DNA from: Methanolobus zinderi
GTDB taxonomy: Archaea; Halobacteriota; Methanosarcinia; Methanosarcinales; Methanosarcinaceae
Length of the DNA: 64,000 nt
NCBI RefSeq assembly: GCF_013388255.1
Contig: NZ_CP058215.1
Span: 2,223,332-2,287,331 of the forward strand
Direction of reading: 5' to 3'
Below, piece by piece: positions 36,828 to 45,182 of this stretch. The translations under genes and the position numbers were made by a program. The notes under the pieces were generated by a model, which searched no databases, was not told where the DNA came from, and was given only the letters and a program-made list of their open reading frames with translations. The first letter of the stretch is position 1; each line of letters starts with the position of its first letter.

Positions 36828-37349
36828 ATGAATGCTGCTGATAAAGTGATCGATGCTGTCTTTGAATCTGATGAAAACTTCAGAGAAGTATTATCAAAGG
36901 CCATCAAAGAAGATCTTGGCCTGACTGCCGTTGAGTTCGCAGATAGGGCGGACATACCTCAGAGTACATTGTATAAGATCATGTCGGGAAAACGGGAGCC
37001 TAACATGAAAACCCTGCGCCAGATAGTCCGGACCATAAAAATGATAGAAGGGTCTGAGAAGGGTGATTTTATAGCAGTCATAGCCGCACGTCCGGTTCTT
37101 GACAGTATGAGTGAATCAAAGAGAAAGATAGGCAACACATTATACACCATACGGGAGTATTCGGCAACATCCATGGAAGAGGCTATCATTGCAGCTATCC
37201 GTGCTGAGAGAGATGGTGCCAAAGCACTTGTCTGCGCACCCATAGTAAGTCCCACTGTAGAAAAGATACTGAGAATCCCGGTTGCGACGATTATGCCAAA
37301 AAACAGCCTCATGGAAGCTATAGAAATTGCATCTCAGAAATTAAGCTAA
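36828..37349 (+). CDS. HTH regulator with C-terminal sensor domain (COG1709-like)
   Basis: A 173-residue protein. The N-terminal 65 residues form an XRE-type HTH (EFADRADIPQSTLYKIMSG). The C-terminal part (about 75-173) is a small alpha/beta domain with VIAARPVLDS and GAKALVCAPIVSPTVEKIL, resembling the archaeal COG1709 regulators. ATG 36828 is fixed by GAGGTGG 5 bases upstream. It is divergent from the importer binding protein and probably controls it, with an inverted repeat over its own promoter. Confidence 0.85.
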   Translation: MNAADKVIDAVFESDENFREVLSKAIKEDLGLTAVEFADRADIPQSTLYKIMSGKREPNMKTLRQIVRTIKMIEGSEKGDFIAVIAARPVLDSMSESKRKIGNTLYTIREYSATSMEEAIIAAIRAERDGAKALVCAPIVSPTVEKILRIPVATIMPKNSLMEAIEIASQKLS

Positions 37350-37365
37350 AAAAGTAAAAGTGGAG

Positions 37366-40300
37366 TTATCGGAGATTTCCGATCAACTCCTGTATTGACT
37401 GTATGGCTTCATCTACTTTTGCCTGGGCGATCTCAACTGTCCAGCCTCCGGCAGTGAAAAGATATCCGACTGCTCCGGCAACAATAAGCACGATTGCTCC
37501 GAGAACGTACCAGATGGTCCCGGAACTTTCGAACACCTCATATTCTTTACTCAGACCACCAACCTCTGCGGTATAGACACCGGGTTCTTCTTCTGTGTGT
37601 TTGAACTCGATCGTCTGACTTTCATCCATACCAAGACTTACAGTCTGTGAATCGACCACGGTACCGTTTACCTTCAGGTCAGCAGTGTATTCTCCTGCTG
37701 CAGTACCTGTGTTTGCGACATCAACACTGATGGTTGCCTCTTCACCCTCTTCCACATCCAGAGGTGTGATGCGCAGATTGCTGAACTCGAAATCGGCTGC
37801 AAGTTCCTGGACCTCAAGATTCAGTTCCGCGTCAAGGAATCCTGACTTTGTTGCCTCAAGCTTGTGCATGCCCACATCGGTCATTGTGTAGGTAATGGTA
37901 CCGTCTTGAGATGTGGAGCCTATGGAGTTGCCGTCAAGTGTCACTTCAACACCCTCTACGGCCTCACTGCCGATTGCCTTGAGGACAAAGATGGTTGCAG
38001 AGGTACCTTCATATACCTCATCAGGTGATACCTCGATTACAAGTTTCTTTGACTCGTCATCGGGAGAGATAACTTCCAGCTCATCACTGCCAGAGGCATA
38101 GCCGGTCTTCTCAGCCACAATCTCCAATGTGCCTATCTTGCTGGCTGTGTATGTTATCCGGCCTTCATCATCCGTGGTTCCGATGGAACTGCCGTCCACC
38201 TTCACAGTTGCCTCACTGACAGATGCACCGCGGGAACTCACCCTGATGACCACATCGTCACCATTTGTAACAACGGACTTGTCCATATCCACGCTGAGTG
38301 TCTGGGAAGGTGCTGTGGTGACCTCCACATATGGATAATACCTCACATTACTCGAATCGGCGACATTGAAACTGATGTCACCCATAAGTGCCACGGATTT
38401 GCCCCTTGACAATGAGATGTCGTCCTTATTCTCCATTGTAATTCTGCCACTTGTACCGATGACCTCCATCTTGCCGAAAGTGTCTCCGTTCTCAATTTCG
38501 AGATAATTCTCGGATATCTGGAAAATACCCTGAACAGTAACAATATTTGACTCGGTTCCACTGAATATGGAATTAAAGTGTACGACAATTATTGGAACAT
38601 CTTCAGAGTCGCCAATATCAGTCTTGTAGACGTAGTCGCCGCTTCCATCGATAATTCCGGTGTCCAGCTCGTCACCGTCCTTTGTCAGAGTCACCATGAC
38701 CTTACCGCCGTCCCTGTCAACCTGAACGATGTTGAGCCTGTACCCTTCCTTCAGTGTCAGGGATGAGCCAGTATACACGGACTTCTTATCATCGTCATCT
38801 ATGAGGACCTTCGAGAGCTGACCCGAAGATATCAGACTGACCGGACTGACATCATCGATTGATGTCGCAGAGGTATATGCCGCAAAATACTTCTCCGCCA
38901 TGAAGCCGATGACACTAAAGTTATTCCATGCGGAGTGTTCGAATGATACCTCTTGGGGAGTGCTGGTGTAGACCAGATTCCCGTCACCGATTCTGCTGCC
39001 AGAAATGACTTTTAGCTCAAGTTCCTCTGTCCGGATACCCTCATCGATATCATAATAGAAACCTTCAAAATTCAGCGGCGTCCATGTCAGTGTTTCCTTA
39101 CCTTCTGCAACAGTACCGCGAAGCTCGTAAGTTCCCGGGTCAGACATGTCAACAAAGGGTGCAAAGCGCAGGGTGCTTGAATCTGCTACGATAAAGTTAA
39201 TTTTCCCCATTATATCAATGGTTTTTCCAGGAGACAGGGTGATTCTTCCATCGTTCTTCATTTCTATGTAGTCATTACCAAATCCTGTGACTTCCATCTT
39301 ACCGAAGGTTTCCCCGTTCTCAATTTCGATATAGTCTTCGGATATCTGGAAAATACCCTGAACAGTAACAATATTTGACTCGGTTCCACTGAATATGGAA
39401 TTAAAGTGTACGACAATTATTGGAACATCTTCAGAGTCGCCAATATCAGTCTTGTAGACGTAGTCGCCGCTTCCATCGATAATTCCGGTGTCCAGCTCGT
39501 CACCGTCCTTTGTCAGAGTCACCATGACCTTACCGCCGTCCCTGTCAACCTGAACGATGTTGAGCCTGTACCCTTCCTTCAGTGTCAGGGATGAGCCAGT
39601 ATACACGGACTTCTTATCATCGTCATCTATGAGGACCTTCGAGAGCTGACCCGAAGATATCAGACTGACCGGACTGACATCATCGATTGATGTCGCAGAG
39701 GTATATGCCGCAAAATACTTCTCCGCCATGAAGCCGATTACCTCGTATGAGCCCCAGTCACTTTGTTCGAATTCAGTCTCAACTGGTCGTGTCTCATAAA
39801 CGATGTCCCCTTCACCCAGAGACCTGTTTATATCAGTTATTCTCATGGTTTCTGAGCTTATGCCTGAATCCAGATCATAAAAGAATCCGGAAAAGCTCTT
39901 TGCATCCCATGTGTAGGTTGTGGATTGACCTGCATTCTCATCCCAGATCCTGTCACCACTGTAATAGTTTTCTGAGTATATCGAAAAGTTAGCAGAATCA
40001 ATATTTACATCGGATGCACCATCTGATGCATAGAATGCATATGTGTGTTCTCCTTTATCAAGAGAAGAGGTATTATAGGTATATTCTATGCCATTAGTTG
40101 CGTCATTGTCGCTGCTATCCAGCTTGGACATCGTGTTATTGTCACCGTCAATTTGCACATACATGAAAGACGGTGCATCATTATCTGAATCGGTGTAAGT
40201 TACGTTAAAGTAAACTTTCTTACCAACAATGAATTCATCAGGCGCATTCACTTCGTCATCCGTTAGTGTTGGCTGATGATTGGAGACATCTACATCAAAA

Positions 40301-41262
40301 GTACCAGATCCTACAGGACCAATCGTATCTGAACCCACACCTGCACTAAAACTGTATGTATGGCTACCATCGGAAAAACCAGAATCACTGTAACTATAGT
40401 CTTTTCCATCAGATGTTATTAAATCAGCAGAGTCAACTTCAGTCATATCATACTCGTTGCCATCTATAGTAACCCTCACGTAATCAGGAATTTCATCATC
40501 CTCATTAGTGAAAGTTGCATTGAAATTAAATGTAGTAGAAGGATTACCGCTAGAAGGTGAAATACTGCCCGTTAGACTTGAACCTGAACCCACATCAAAG
40601 GTGCCTGACCCTTCCGGACCGACGATATCAGTCCCATCGGAAGCACTGAAATTATATGAATGAGTTCCGGCGGAAAAACTGCTTCCTGTATAAGTATACT
40701 CCTTCCCATCAGCAGTATTGGTGTCACTTGCATCTGTAGCAGACATACTATATGGTGTACCGTCTATTGTAACGTTGACATAATTTGCACTGTCATTATC
40801 TGCATCTGTGTACGTTACCGTAAACACAAAATTGTCAGCAGGTGATCCGCTTGAAGGATTGACATCCGGAGATGAAAGTACAGGAGCACTATTAGTAATC
40901 TCAAATGTGCCTGAATCCAATGGTCCTACTGTGCCGTTTGCATTTGCAGTATAAAATGCATAAGCATATGTGCCTTTGGTGAAACTTGATTCAGTGTAAG
41001 TATAATCTTTTCCATCAACCATATTAGTATCAGACGCATCACTTTCTGACATTGAAAAGGGAACACCATCAATTGTAACATTGACGTAGTCTGCAACGGT
41101 ATTATTTGGATCTGTATAAGTTACTGTAAACTCGAAACTGTCACTTACAGTACCAGTTTCAGGAGAGACAGTTCCTCCTGAAAGAGATGGAGCAGCCATT
41201 GCACCACCTGCAAACATTATTAATGATAATCCAAACAGGATTATTTTTAGGTTTTTATTCAT
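37366..41262 (-). CDS. S-layer domain surface protein with internal repeats and C-terminal anchor
   Basis: A 1298-residue exported protein. A signal peptide (KIILFGLSLIMFAGGAMAA) is followed by four similar domains of about 95 residues (about 25-420), each with a VTYTDxDN strand and YVNVTIDG, cadherin/Ig-like in look. Two Methanosarcinales-type S-layer domains follow (about 430-965), each with the pattern YxWxxxxFxGFYYDxDxGI. An Ig-like pair (about 985-1140), a CARDB-like domain (about 1150-1245), a membrane helix (WYVLGAIVLIVAGAVGYLF) and an amphipathic tail complete it. The two S-layer domains share 134 identical residues encoded by a perfect 401 bp DNA repeat. AAGGACGG precedes the ATG, in a doubled 12-base leader. 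It lies 62 bases after thiL on the same strand. It is likely a cell-envelope component or S-layer paralogue. Confidence 0.93.
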   Translation of the reverse strand: MNKNLKIILFGLSLIMFAGGAMAAPSLSGGTVSPETGTVSDSFEFTVTYTDPNNTVADYVNVTIDGVPFSMSESDASDTNMVDGKDYTYTESSFTKGTYAYAFYTANANGTVGPLDSGTFEITNSAPVLSSPDVNPSSGSPADNFVFTVTYTDADNDSANYVNVTIDGTPYSMSATDASDTNTADGKEYTYTGSSFSAGTHSYNFSASDGTDIVGPEGSGTFDVGSGSSLTGSISPSSGNPSTTFNFNATFTNEDDEIPDYVRVTIDGNEYDMTEVDSADLITSDGKDYSYSDSGFSDGSHTYSFSAGVGSDTIGPVGSGTFDVDVSNHQPTLTDDEVNAPDEFIVGKKVYFNVTYTDSDNDAPSFMYVQIDGDNNTMSKLDSSDNDATNGIEYTYNTSSLDKGEHTYAFYASDGASDVNIDSANFSIYSENYYSGDRIWDENAGQSTTYTWDAKSFSGFFYDLDSGISSETMRITDINRSLGEGDIVYETRPVETEFEQSDWGSYEVIGFMAEKYFAAYTSATSIDDVSPVSLISSGQLSKVLIDDDDKKSVYTGSSLTLKEGYRLNIVQVDRDGGKVMVTLTKDGDELDTGIIDGSGDYVYKTDIGDSEDVPIIVVHFNSIFSGTESNIVTVQGIFQISEDYIEIENGETFGKMEVTGFGNDYIEMKNDGRITLSPGKTIDIMGKINFIVADSSTLRFAPFVDMSDPGTYELRGTVAEGKETLTWTPLNFEGFYYDIDEGIRTEELELKVISGSRIGDGNLVYTSTPQEVSFEHSAWNNFSVIGFMAEKYFAAYTSATSIDDVSPVSLISSGQLSKVLIDDDDKKSVYTGSSLTLKEGYRLNIVQVDRDGGKVMVTLTKDGDELDTGIIDGSGDYVYKTDIGDSEDVPIIVVHFNSIFSGTESNIVTVQGIFQISENYLEIENGDTFGKMEVIGTSGRITMENKDDISLSRGKSVALMGDISFNVADSSNVRYYPYVEVTTAPSQTLSVDMDKSVVTNGDDVVIRVSSRGASVSEATVKVDGSSIGTTDDEGRITYTASKIGTLEIVAEKTGYASGSDELEVISPDDESKKLVIEVSPDEVYEGTSATIFVLKAIGSEAVEGVEVTLDGNSIGSTSQDGTITYTMTDVGMHKLEATKSGFLDAELNLEVQELAADFEFSNLRITPLDVEEGEEATISVDVANTGTAAGEYTADLKVNGTVVDSQTVSLGMDESQTIEFKHTEEEPGVYTAEVGGLSKEYEVFESSGTIWYVLGAIVLIVAGAVGYLFTAGGWTVEIAQAKVDEAIQSIQELIGNLR
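38510..38910. repeat. Perfect 401 bp direct repeat, copy 1
   Basis: This stretch is identical, base for base, to 39338-39738 (offset 828 bases, a whole number of codons). It encodes residues about 785-918 of the S-layer protein. Sequence similarity drops abruptly at both ends. Confidence 0.97.
39338..39738. repeat. Perfect 401 bp direct repeat, copy 2
   Basis: The second copy of the repeat at 38510-38910, encoding residues about 509-642 of the same S-layer protein. Confidence 0.97.
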
Positions 41263-41273
41263 TTTTAAACCGT

Positions 41274-41297
41274 CCTTGAAATTTGCCTTGAAATTTG
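41274..41297. repeat. Tandem 12 bp repeat in the S-layer gene leader
   Basis: CCTTGAAATTTG occurs twice in direct tandem. On the coding (minus) strand each unit ends in CAAGG, so the ribosome-binding region AAGG is duplicated just before the S-layer gene start at 41262. Confidence 0.8.
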
Positions 41298-41324
41298 AAT
41301 AGTGTAATCTAGTCTTGCATATCT

Positions 41325-42314
41325 TTAACTTCCCAATTGTAGATAACCTTTACGATAAATCGACAGGTTTGTACCTTCCTTTCGTTCAATGCGAATACCA
41401 GCTGTTTGTTCAACTACTTCACCTATGATACTTAAATCACATGCGTTATTTGCCTCATCCAGTTTATCAGGAGAGACGGTGAAAAGCAATTCGAAGTCGC
41501 CACCTGTGTAAAGTGCAAAGTCAGTCTGTTCATCGGGATCTGATGTTACATATCTTCCTATATCCTCATGCACGGGCAATCCGGACTCATATATGCGGAA
41601 TCCTACGCCATTGAGGTCAGCAAGGTCATGCAGGGACATTGCAAGGCCATCGCTTGTGTCCATCATACATGTCACGGCACCGGAATGTGCAAGTGCCTGT
41701 CCTTCCTCGGTTCTTGGATATGGCTCAAGCAGTGCATTCAGAAAGGAATTTGGAGCTTCAATACCATGCTGCAGAGCATGGAGTGCAGCACCTGCAGAGC
41801 CTGCAAAGCCTGTTACACAGACCTTATCACCCACCCTGGCACCTTCCCTTTTCAGAAGCTTTGACTTTTTCACCATACCAAGAGCTGTTCCTGTGATTGT
41901 GAGTTCATCGTGAGTGTCAATATCCCCGCCGATCACAGTCGTACCGCATGCCTTTGCACAATCCGACATACCACGGGCTATTTTTTCCACAAAGGACACA
42001 TGCGTATCAGAAGACATTCCTATGGCCATGAGAAGGCCTACAGGACGCGCACCCATGGACGCCACATCACTCAGGTTCACTGCCGCAGACATCCAGCCGA
42101 TCTGCCAGGGGTTCATCTCAGGAGGGAAGTCCGTTTTCCGGTGCAACATATCCGTGGTTGCCACAAGGCATTCCTCACCTGAGATATCAAGTACCGCACA
42201 ATCATCATTACCCGGCCCGATCAGCAGGTCTTCGTTCGAATCCTTGTTGAACATGACCGACAGCAGGCCTACAAGGGGTCTTTCACCCATCTGTGAGACT
42301 TGTGTGATTTTCAT
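41325..42314 (-). CDS. thiL: Thiamine-monophosphate kinase ThiL
   Basis: ThiL phosphorylates thiamine monophosphate to the cofactor thiamine diphosphate. The 329-residue protein shows the family landmarks: GPGNDDCAVLD near the N-terminus (ATP/Mg site), ATTDMLHRKTDF, AAVNLSDVASMGARP, GGDIDTHDELTITGTALG, MMDTSDGLAMSLHDLA and LYTGGDFELLF. It is full length. There is no strong ribosome binding site. The S-layer protein gene follows on the same strand after 62 bases and may be co-transcribed, which seems accidental functionally. Confidence 0.95.
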   Translation of the reverse strand: MKITQVSQMGERPLVGLLSVMFNKDSNEDLLIGPGNDDCAVLDISGEECLVATTDMLHRKTDFPPEMNPWQIGWMSAAVNLSDVASMGARPVGLLMAIGMSSDTHVSFVEKIARGMSDCAKACGTTVIGGDIDTHDELTITGTALGMVKKSKLLKREGARVGDKVCVTGFAGSAGAALHALQHGIEAPNSFLNALLEPYPRTEEGQALAHSGAVTCMMDTSDGLAMSLHDLADLNGVGFRIYESGLPVHEDIGRYVTSDPDEQTDFALYTGGDFELLFTVSPDKLDEANNACDLSIIGEVVEQTAGIRIERKEGTNLSIYRKGYLQLGS

Positions 42315-42484
42315 GGTTTTTTGCTTTAATATTTAAGGAAGACTTTTTACATTTCGAAAGTTTTACAGCTAGTTTTTTTACAATGAGCACCTGTATTGGA
42401 TTACGCTTTATTTATCTTTAATGATGCAAACTCTGCAGTAGAATCATCAGTCAGTAATCCTGAACACAGTTATAAAAATAATGG

Positions 42485-42528
42485 TAAAAAAGTGAGACCG
42501 GCACAAAACGAAATATCCAGTGCCGGTC
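42485..42528 (-). terminator. Strong hairpin terminator of the DUF4349 gene
   Basis: A perfect 9 bp stem, GACCGGCAC (42496-42504) with GTGCCGGTC (42520-42528), has a 15-base loop. On the minus strand it is followed by TCAC and a T-run (42485-42491). It lies 9 bases after the DUF4349 stop. Confidence 0.75.
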
Positions 42529-42537
42529 ATTGCAGAA

Positions 42538-43398
42538 TTATCTTTTTGCCATCCGCCTTATACCAATGACAAGTCCTCCAAGCAGTGTCAGTAATATCAC
42601 TATCGGAAGGAGATAACCTGCCAGTACGATCAGCGCATTGACCATTGAGATAAAGCCCTGCACAGATTCGGAAAGCGCATCCCGGAGTCCCCAGGACTGG
42701 TTTATCGGACTGGGTTCGGTCACACGTATGTTTATCGTTGTGAACTCTATCCTGTTATCCAGATATTCCAGACGCCCGGTAAGGCTTTCGATATCTCCAC
42801 GGACACGTTCGAGTTCTTTTTCGACACTCAGCACTTCCTCGACCGTTGTGCTCATGTTCAGGATCTCGTTCAGGCGTACCTCCTGATTTCTGAGATTTTC
42901 CAGACGGGCACTGACATCGATATACTCTTCGGTCACATCCTGACCGCTTACACTTTTGGACTGAACATCTCCAAGCCCTTCCACCGTTTCAAGAAATACA
43001 GGATAGTCCGATTCCGGGACCCTGACAGTAATATATCCGGCTTTCCTGGTGTCCGAGTTGTAGTTGAGGTCATAGACCGATGAACTTGAAACATAACCAC
43101 CGGAAGCTATGGTTGCATCTGTTATCGTGTCGATCGTGGCCGCAGCATCATCCACTTCTATGGACATCTCCACGGTTGTGATAGTCTTGCGGTTCGCAGA
43201 ACCTGTACCTGCTCCACCATAATCGGCTTCCTCAGAAACCCCGTCTACCGGATAGTAAGCCGCTTCTTCTTCATATGCGATATTTGATGCCCTGTCTGAT
43301 GACTGGGAGGTCTCATAATCATTAATCCCCATACAACCGCTTGCGATCAGGACAAGGATTGTCAGGAAAACCGTTAATAGAGAATATATCTTTTTCAT
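42538..43398 (-). CDS. DUF4349 membrane lipoprotein
   Basis: A 286-residue protein. The N-terminal signal ends in a lipobox-like LIASGC. A low-complexity stalk is followed by the DUF4349 domain (about 70-270): TVEMSIEVDDAAATID, GGYVSSSSVYD, TVRVPESDYPVFLETVEGLG, then a coiled coil (LRNQEVRLNEILNMSTTVEEVL...ELERVRGDIESL in two runs), and a C-terminal membrane helix (LIVLAGYLLPIVILLTLLGG). Function is unknown; it is envelope anchored at both ends. GGAACGTGATC precedes the ATG. It is monocistronic. Confidence 0.9.
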   Translation of the reverse strand: MKKIYSLLTVFLTILVLIASGCMGINDYETSQSSDRASNIAYEEEAAYYPVDGVSEEADYGGAGTGSANRKTITTVEMSIEVDDAAATIDTITDATIASGGYVSSSSVYDLNYNSDTRKAGYITVRVPESDYPVFLETVEGLGDVQSKSVSGQDVTEEYIDVSARLENLRNQEVRLNEILNMSTTVEEVLSVEKELERVRGDIESLTGRLEYLDNRIEFTTINIRVTEPSPINQSWGLRDALSESVQGFISMVNALIVLAGYLLPIVILLTLLGGLVIGIRRMAKR

Positions 43399-43546
43399 AG
43401 GATCACGTTCCTTTTATTAGAAGATTGGGAACATACCTATAAAACAATAGCTTAAACTTCAAATGGTTCCGAAGTTATGGTTGTGAGCCTACAGTTAGAA
43501 TCTTGTGAGTGTTGAGGGTACTGATATGCCACACATTATATACCCA

Positions 43547-43693
43547 CTATTGCGGACAAGTAACAAGTTTCTTCACGTCGAAGCCGCTCTGTACCTCGTA
43601 CATGTGGCGGTCCCTATTTGAAGATCCATGATTAACTCCTTTAGACCGTAGATATTGATCTCCTGGTGGGTTTTCATGCGGTCCAAGCAACAT
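43547..43693 (-). CDS. Short ORF of 48 codons, possible gene remnant
   Basis: ATG 43693 to TAG 43547. The product is polar and begins MLLGPHENPPGDQY, with RDRHMYEVQSGFD and a C-terminal TCPQ. The composition looks protein-like rather than random, but there is no convincing ribosome binding site and I recognise no family. It may be the remnant of a larger gene, perhaps from a mobile element. Confidence 0.25.
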   Translation of the reverse strand: MLLGPHENPPGDQYLRSKGVNHGSSNRDRHMYEVQSGFDVKKLVTCPQ

Positions 43694-43724
43694 TTACATC
43701 TAGGCTCATGAAGCTAACATTACA

Positions 43725-43730
43725 TTTATA
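43725..43730 (+). promoter_or_regulatory. TATA box of vapBC, leaderless
   Basis: TTTATA is centred 27 bases before the antitoxin ATG at 43755, with no ribosome binding site between. Confidence 0.45.
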
Positions 43731-43754
43731 CCACATCAAAACAGATTTTACATC

Positions 43755-43958
43755 ATGAGTTCATCCGCAGACATTGAGGACATGCTGCATAACATTGACA
43801 GCGATATCCACACTATTCTCAACATGCTCAAAAAAAAGAGTGCTAGAGACCCAAAGGAAATTGTCGATTCCTCTTTGGGGGCATGGGATATTGAAGTTGA
43901 CAGTGAGGAATTTGTAGACCAGCTCAGAAGGTCTTCGCGTCTGGACTGGGTACAATGA
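43755..43958 (+). CDS. Antitoxin-like protein paired with VapC
   Basis: A 67-residue acidic protein encoded directly before a PIN-domain toxin, with the stop overlapping the toxin start by four bases (ATGA). It has an N-terminal helix/coiled-coil-like region (DIEDMLHNIDSDIHTILNMLKK) and a C-terminal tail with EEFVDQLRRSSRLDW, a plausible toxin-wrapping segment. No standard ribbon-helix-helix or AbrB motif is obvious, so the DNA-binding type is unclear. The assignment rests on gene order. A TATA box 27 bases upstream suggests a leaderless message. Confidence 0.75.
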   Translation: MSSSADIEDMLHNIDSDIHTILNMLKKKSARDPKEIVDSSLGAWDIEVDSEEFVDQLRRSSRLDWVQ

Positions 43959-44365
43959 GATTTTTTGTGGATACCTCCATATTTATCGACTGTCTGCGCA
44001 GGAATGTAGTACCTTCATCCCGGCATTTTCTAGAATCATTTGGAGGAGAACATATCGGATTTACTTCCTCCATCACAGTTGCCGAGCTGAGCGTCGGAGC
44101 ACACCTTGCACAACGGGAGGATGCCCTCAAAAAGACACTGCAGCTGCTTGAAATCGTAGAAATAATAGATATTGATTCAAAAATTGCGATAGATGCAGGG
44201 AAGATATACGCTTCCCTTGTCAAAGAAGGAAAAACAATAGAACTGAATGACTGTCTTATAGCCGCCACAGCCCTATCTGCCGGAATGAACGCAATAGTGA
44301 CACGGAACATAAAACACTTTGATAGAATTCCCGGAATCACGGCGGTCGAGCCTGAGAACATATAA
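43955..44365 (+). CDS. vapC: PIN-domain ribonuclease toxin VapC
   Basis: A 136-residue PIN-domain protein. The acidic metal-binding residues are visible in FVDTSIFID (near residues 4-12), SITVAELSVG (glutamate about 47) and LNDCLIAATAL (aspartate about 100), with a final TRNIKHFDRI. VapC toxins cleave tRNA or rRNA and are held inactive by the cognate antitoxin. The gene is coupled to the antitoxin by an ATGA overlap. It is intact, so the module is likely functional. Confidence 0.93.
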   Translation: MRFFVDTSIFIDCLRRNVVPSSRHFLESFGGEHIGFTSSITVAELSVGAHLAQREDALKKTLQLLEIVEIIDIDSKIAIDAGKIYASLVKEGKTIELNDCLIAATALSAGMNAIVTRNIKHFDRIPGITAVEPENI

Positions 44366-44392
44366 GAGATATTAAAAACGGCAGATTCACTA

Positions 44393-45178
44393 CTAGACCT
44401 TCTCATTACCCTTCTCTTTTGTCCTGACCCACACATCATCCAGAAACTCATGGGCAGCAGCGGCAAGCTCAAGCATCTCATCCCTGCTGTACGGTCTGGT
44501 ATCCCTCATACTTTCAAGCATTGCGTGTTCCGGAATACCCTGCTGGATGACATATGAAATATTTCTGTTTCCGGTTAGGTTGAAGATGGAAGCAGCTATT
44601 TTTGAGATGTCATCCGCATTACCGATGAAATCCCTGATGGCAGTTGTCCTCAGTTCAAGTTCAACGTGTCTGTGCAGGACATTAAGAATAGACTCTGATA
44701 CATTCTTCACAGCTTCACCAGGATTGACTTTAGTACACTCGCCAGCAGACTGAGTTGAACAGCAGCCAATTGCCTTACCATACATACCAGGATCATCAAG
44801 AGGGGCCTTGACATCTATAAAGAACTTGTCAGCAAGACCTTCATTTATCATTTCGGCAATCATTTTCGGATAATAGCCACAGGTGTGTATTCCCACAAGC
44901 AGACCATTGTCCTTTGCAAAACGTGCAAGATGCATACATGCCTTCTTTTGCATGAGAGGCTCTCCGCCGGAGAGTACCATGCTGCTGACAAAAGGCCTGG
45001 ATTTCCTGATGGCTGCTTCTAGAACTGAAATATCGACCATGTTGCTTTCGACAAGCAATTCATAATTCTGGCAATAAGGACACCGGAAAGGACATCCACG
45101 TAAAAAAAAGACGACTGACACACGCCCGTGCCAGTCTATAGTAGAGATCGGAACAGAATTTCCGTAATTGATTTTCAT
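44393..45178 (-). CDS. nrdG: Anaerobic ribonucleotide reductase activating protein NrdG (radical SAM)
   Basis: A 261-residue radical SAM enzyme that makes the glycyl radical on NrdD. The cluster motif is CPFRCPYC (CxxxCxxC), and SGGEPLMQK supplies the SAM-binding GGE. It starts 4 bases after the nrdD stop, in an operon glutaredoxin-nrdD-nrdG. It is longer than the E. coli type (about 155 residues) and is of the archaeal/anaerobic type with an extended C-terminal half. It may also activate the orphan NrdD at 28795. Confidence 0.94.
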   Translation of the reverse strand: MKINYGNSVPISTIDWHGRVSVVFFLRGCPFRCPYCQNYELLVESNMVDISVLEAAIRKSRPFVSSMVLSGGEPLMQKKACMHLARFAKDNGLLVGIHTCGYYPKMIAEMINEGLADKFFIDVKAPLDDPGMYGKAIGCCSTQSAGECTKVNPGEAVKNVSESILNVLHRHVELELRTTAIRDFIGNADDISKIAASIFNLTGNRNISYVIQQGIPEHAMLESMRDTRPYSRDEMLELAAAAHEFLDDVWVRTKEKGNEKV

Positions 45179-45182
45179 GCGA

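Larger units (their letters stand above)
43399..43754. other. 356-base spacer with one short minus-strand ORF
   Basis: No standard gene is recognised. It contains the 48-codon ORF at 43547-43693 (listed separately) and the promoter of the vapBC pair at its right end. No tRNA-like cloverleaf or insertion-sequence ends were found by eye. Confidence 0.4.

Noticed and set aside
38578-39594. Two identical 62-codon plus-strand reading frames
   Set aside because: They are antisense shadows of the perfect 401 bp repeat in the S-layer gene, not separate genes.
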